Below, piece after piece: positions 63,917 to 64,000 of a stretch of 64,000 bases of DNA (position 1 is the first letter of the stretch; the number at the start of each line of letters is the position of its first letter). The notes beneath the pieces are model-generated. The model made no database searches and was not told the DNA's origin. It saw only the letters and a program-made list of their open reading frames with translations. The translations under genes and the position numbers were made by a program. The stretch comes from Ponticaulis koreensis DSM 19734 (GTDB lineage Bacteria > Pseudomonadota > Alphaproteobacteria > Caulobacterales > Hyphomonadaceae): contig NZ_ATVJ01000001.1 of assembly GCF_000420665.1 (NCBI RefSeq), positions 2,179,588 to 2,243,587 on the forward strand, read 5' to 3'.

Positions 63917-64000
63917 ATGGAAACTGAAGACGGGATTTACACGACAGCTGGAGAACGAAAGTACCTGACGGTCAGTGAGCGCGAGCGCTTCGTAGAAGAG
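63917..64000 (+). CDS. Start of a gene running off the window, integrase-like N-terminus
   Basis: Twenty-eight codons are open from ATG 63917, five bases after AAAGGG, to the window end. The stretch AGERKYLTVSERERFVEE resembles the N-terminal linker of XerC/integrase-type recombinases (a KYLT-x-x-ER-x-x-F pattern). Too little is present to be sure. If right, a second recombinase lies in or next to the element. Confidence 0.5.
   Translation, partial: METEDGIYTTAGERKYLTVSERERFVEE

Noticed and set aside
43710-64000. Phage origin of the element
   Set aside because: No capsid, tail, terminase or lysis genes are seen; relaxase and coupling protein point to conjugative mobility.
1-64000. CRISPR array
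   Set aside because: No regularly spaced identical repeats were seen on reading through, and no cas genes are present.

Overview
The window reads as the chromosome of an alphaproteobacterium carrying the left part of an integrated mobile element. The block hdaA-ppk1-ppx, rnd, aspS next to purMN is the arrangement I remember from Caulobacterales/Hyphomonadales. With the marine-type metabolic genes and the moderate GC content, a Hyphomonadaceae-like organism is the best guess. This is an inference from gene content, not a measured placement.

Layout of the chromosomal part. 0-10.3 kb is housekeeping: purN/purM, a DUF2066 protein, the DnaA regulator HdaA, polyphosphate kinase and exopolyphosphatase, RNase D and AspRS. 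10.4-16.4 kb holds an MFS transporter, an FAD monooxygenase, an acyl-CoA synthetase, a ROK sugar kinase and an SDR. 16.4-24.8 kb is a sulfide-response locus built on a divergent promoter. One arm encodes sulfide:quinone oxidoreductase, thioredoxin, a DUF2892 membrane protein and a TolC-like protein. The other arm encodes a rhodanese, a complete RND pump (adaptor and permease) and a BigR/SqrR-type ArsR repressor. 24.8-43.2 kb is a molybdenum-cofactor and nitrate-assimilation island. It has moeA, mobA, an outer-membrane porin, the nasT-nasS antitermination sensor pair, and on the opposite strand nrtA-nrtB-(ABC-ABC fusion)-nirB-nirD-nasA-cobA. Leader RNAs with hairpins precede both arms.

From 43.7 kb to the right edge is an integrated element. 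It starts in the 3' half of a tRNA-Thr(UGT) gene (attL), followed by a tyrosine integrase. It carries a ParDE-type toxin-antitoxin, an AbiEi/AbiEii pair, a coupling protein lacking its own membrane anchor beside a small membrane protein, and a MobF relaxase-helicase with a putative oriT. It also has a second AbiEii-like nucleotidyltransferase operon and many unrecognised genes. I see no VirB/Tra mating-channel genes, so within the window it looks like a mobilizable element; the right end lies outside.

The most interesting cargo is at 56.5-59.8 kb. Three translationally coupled genes encode a protein with an N-terminal hydrophobic helix and coiled coil, a P-loop GTPase with G1, G3 and G4 motifs, and a tail-anchored protein whose 3' end shows a 9-A run and a second open frame. 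With a very acidic convergent gene, this block lies between a gene 3' end and a decayed second copy of that same 3' end (28 bp, 27 identical), which looks like a cassette insertion scar. I propose it as a membrane-associated GTPase conflict or defence module.
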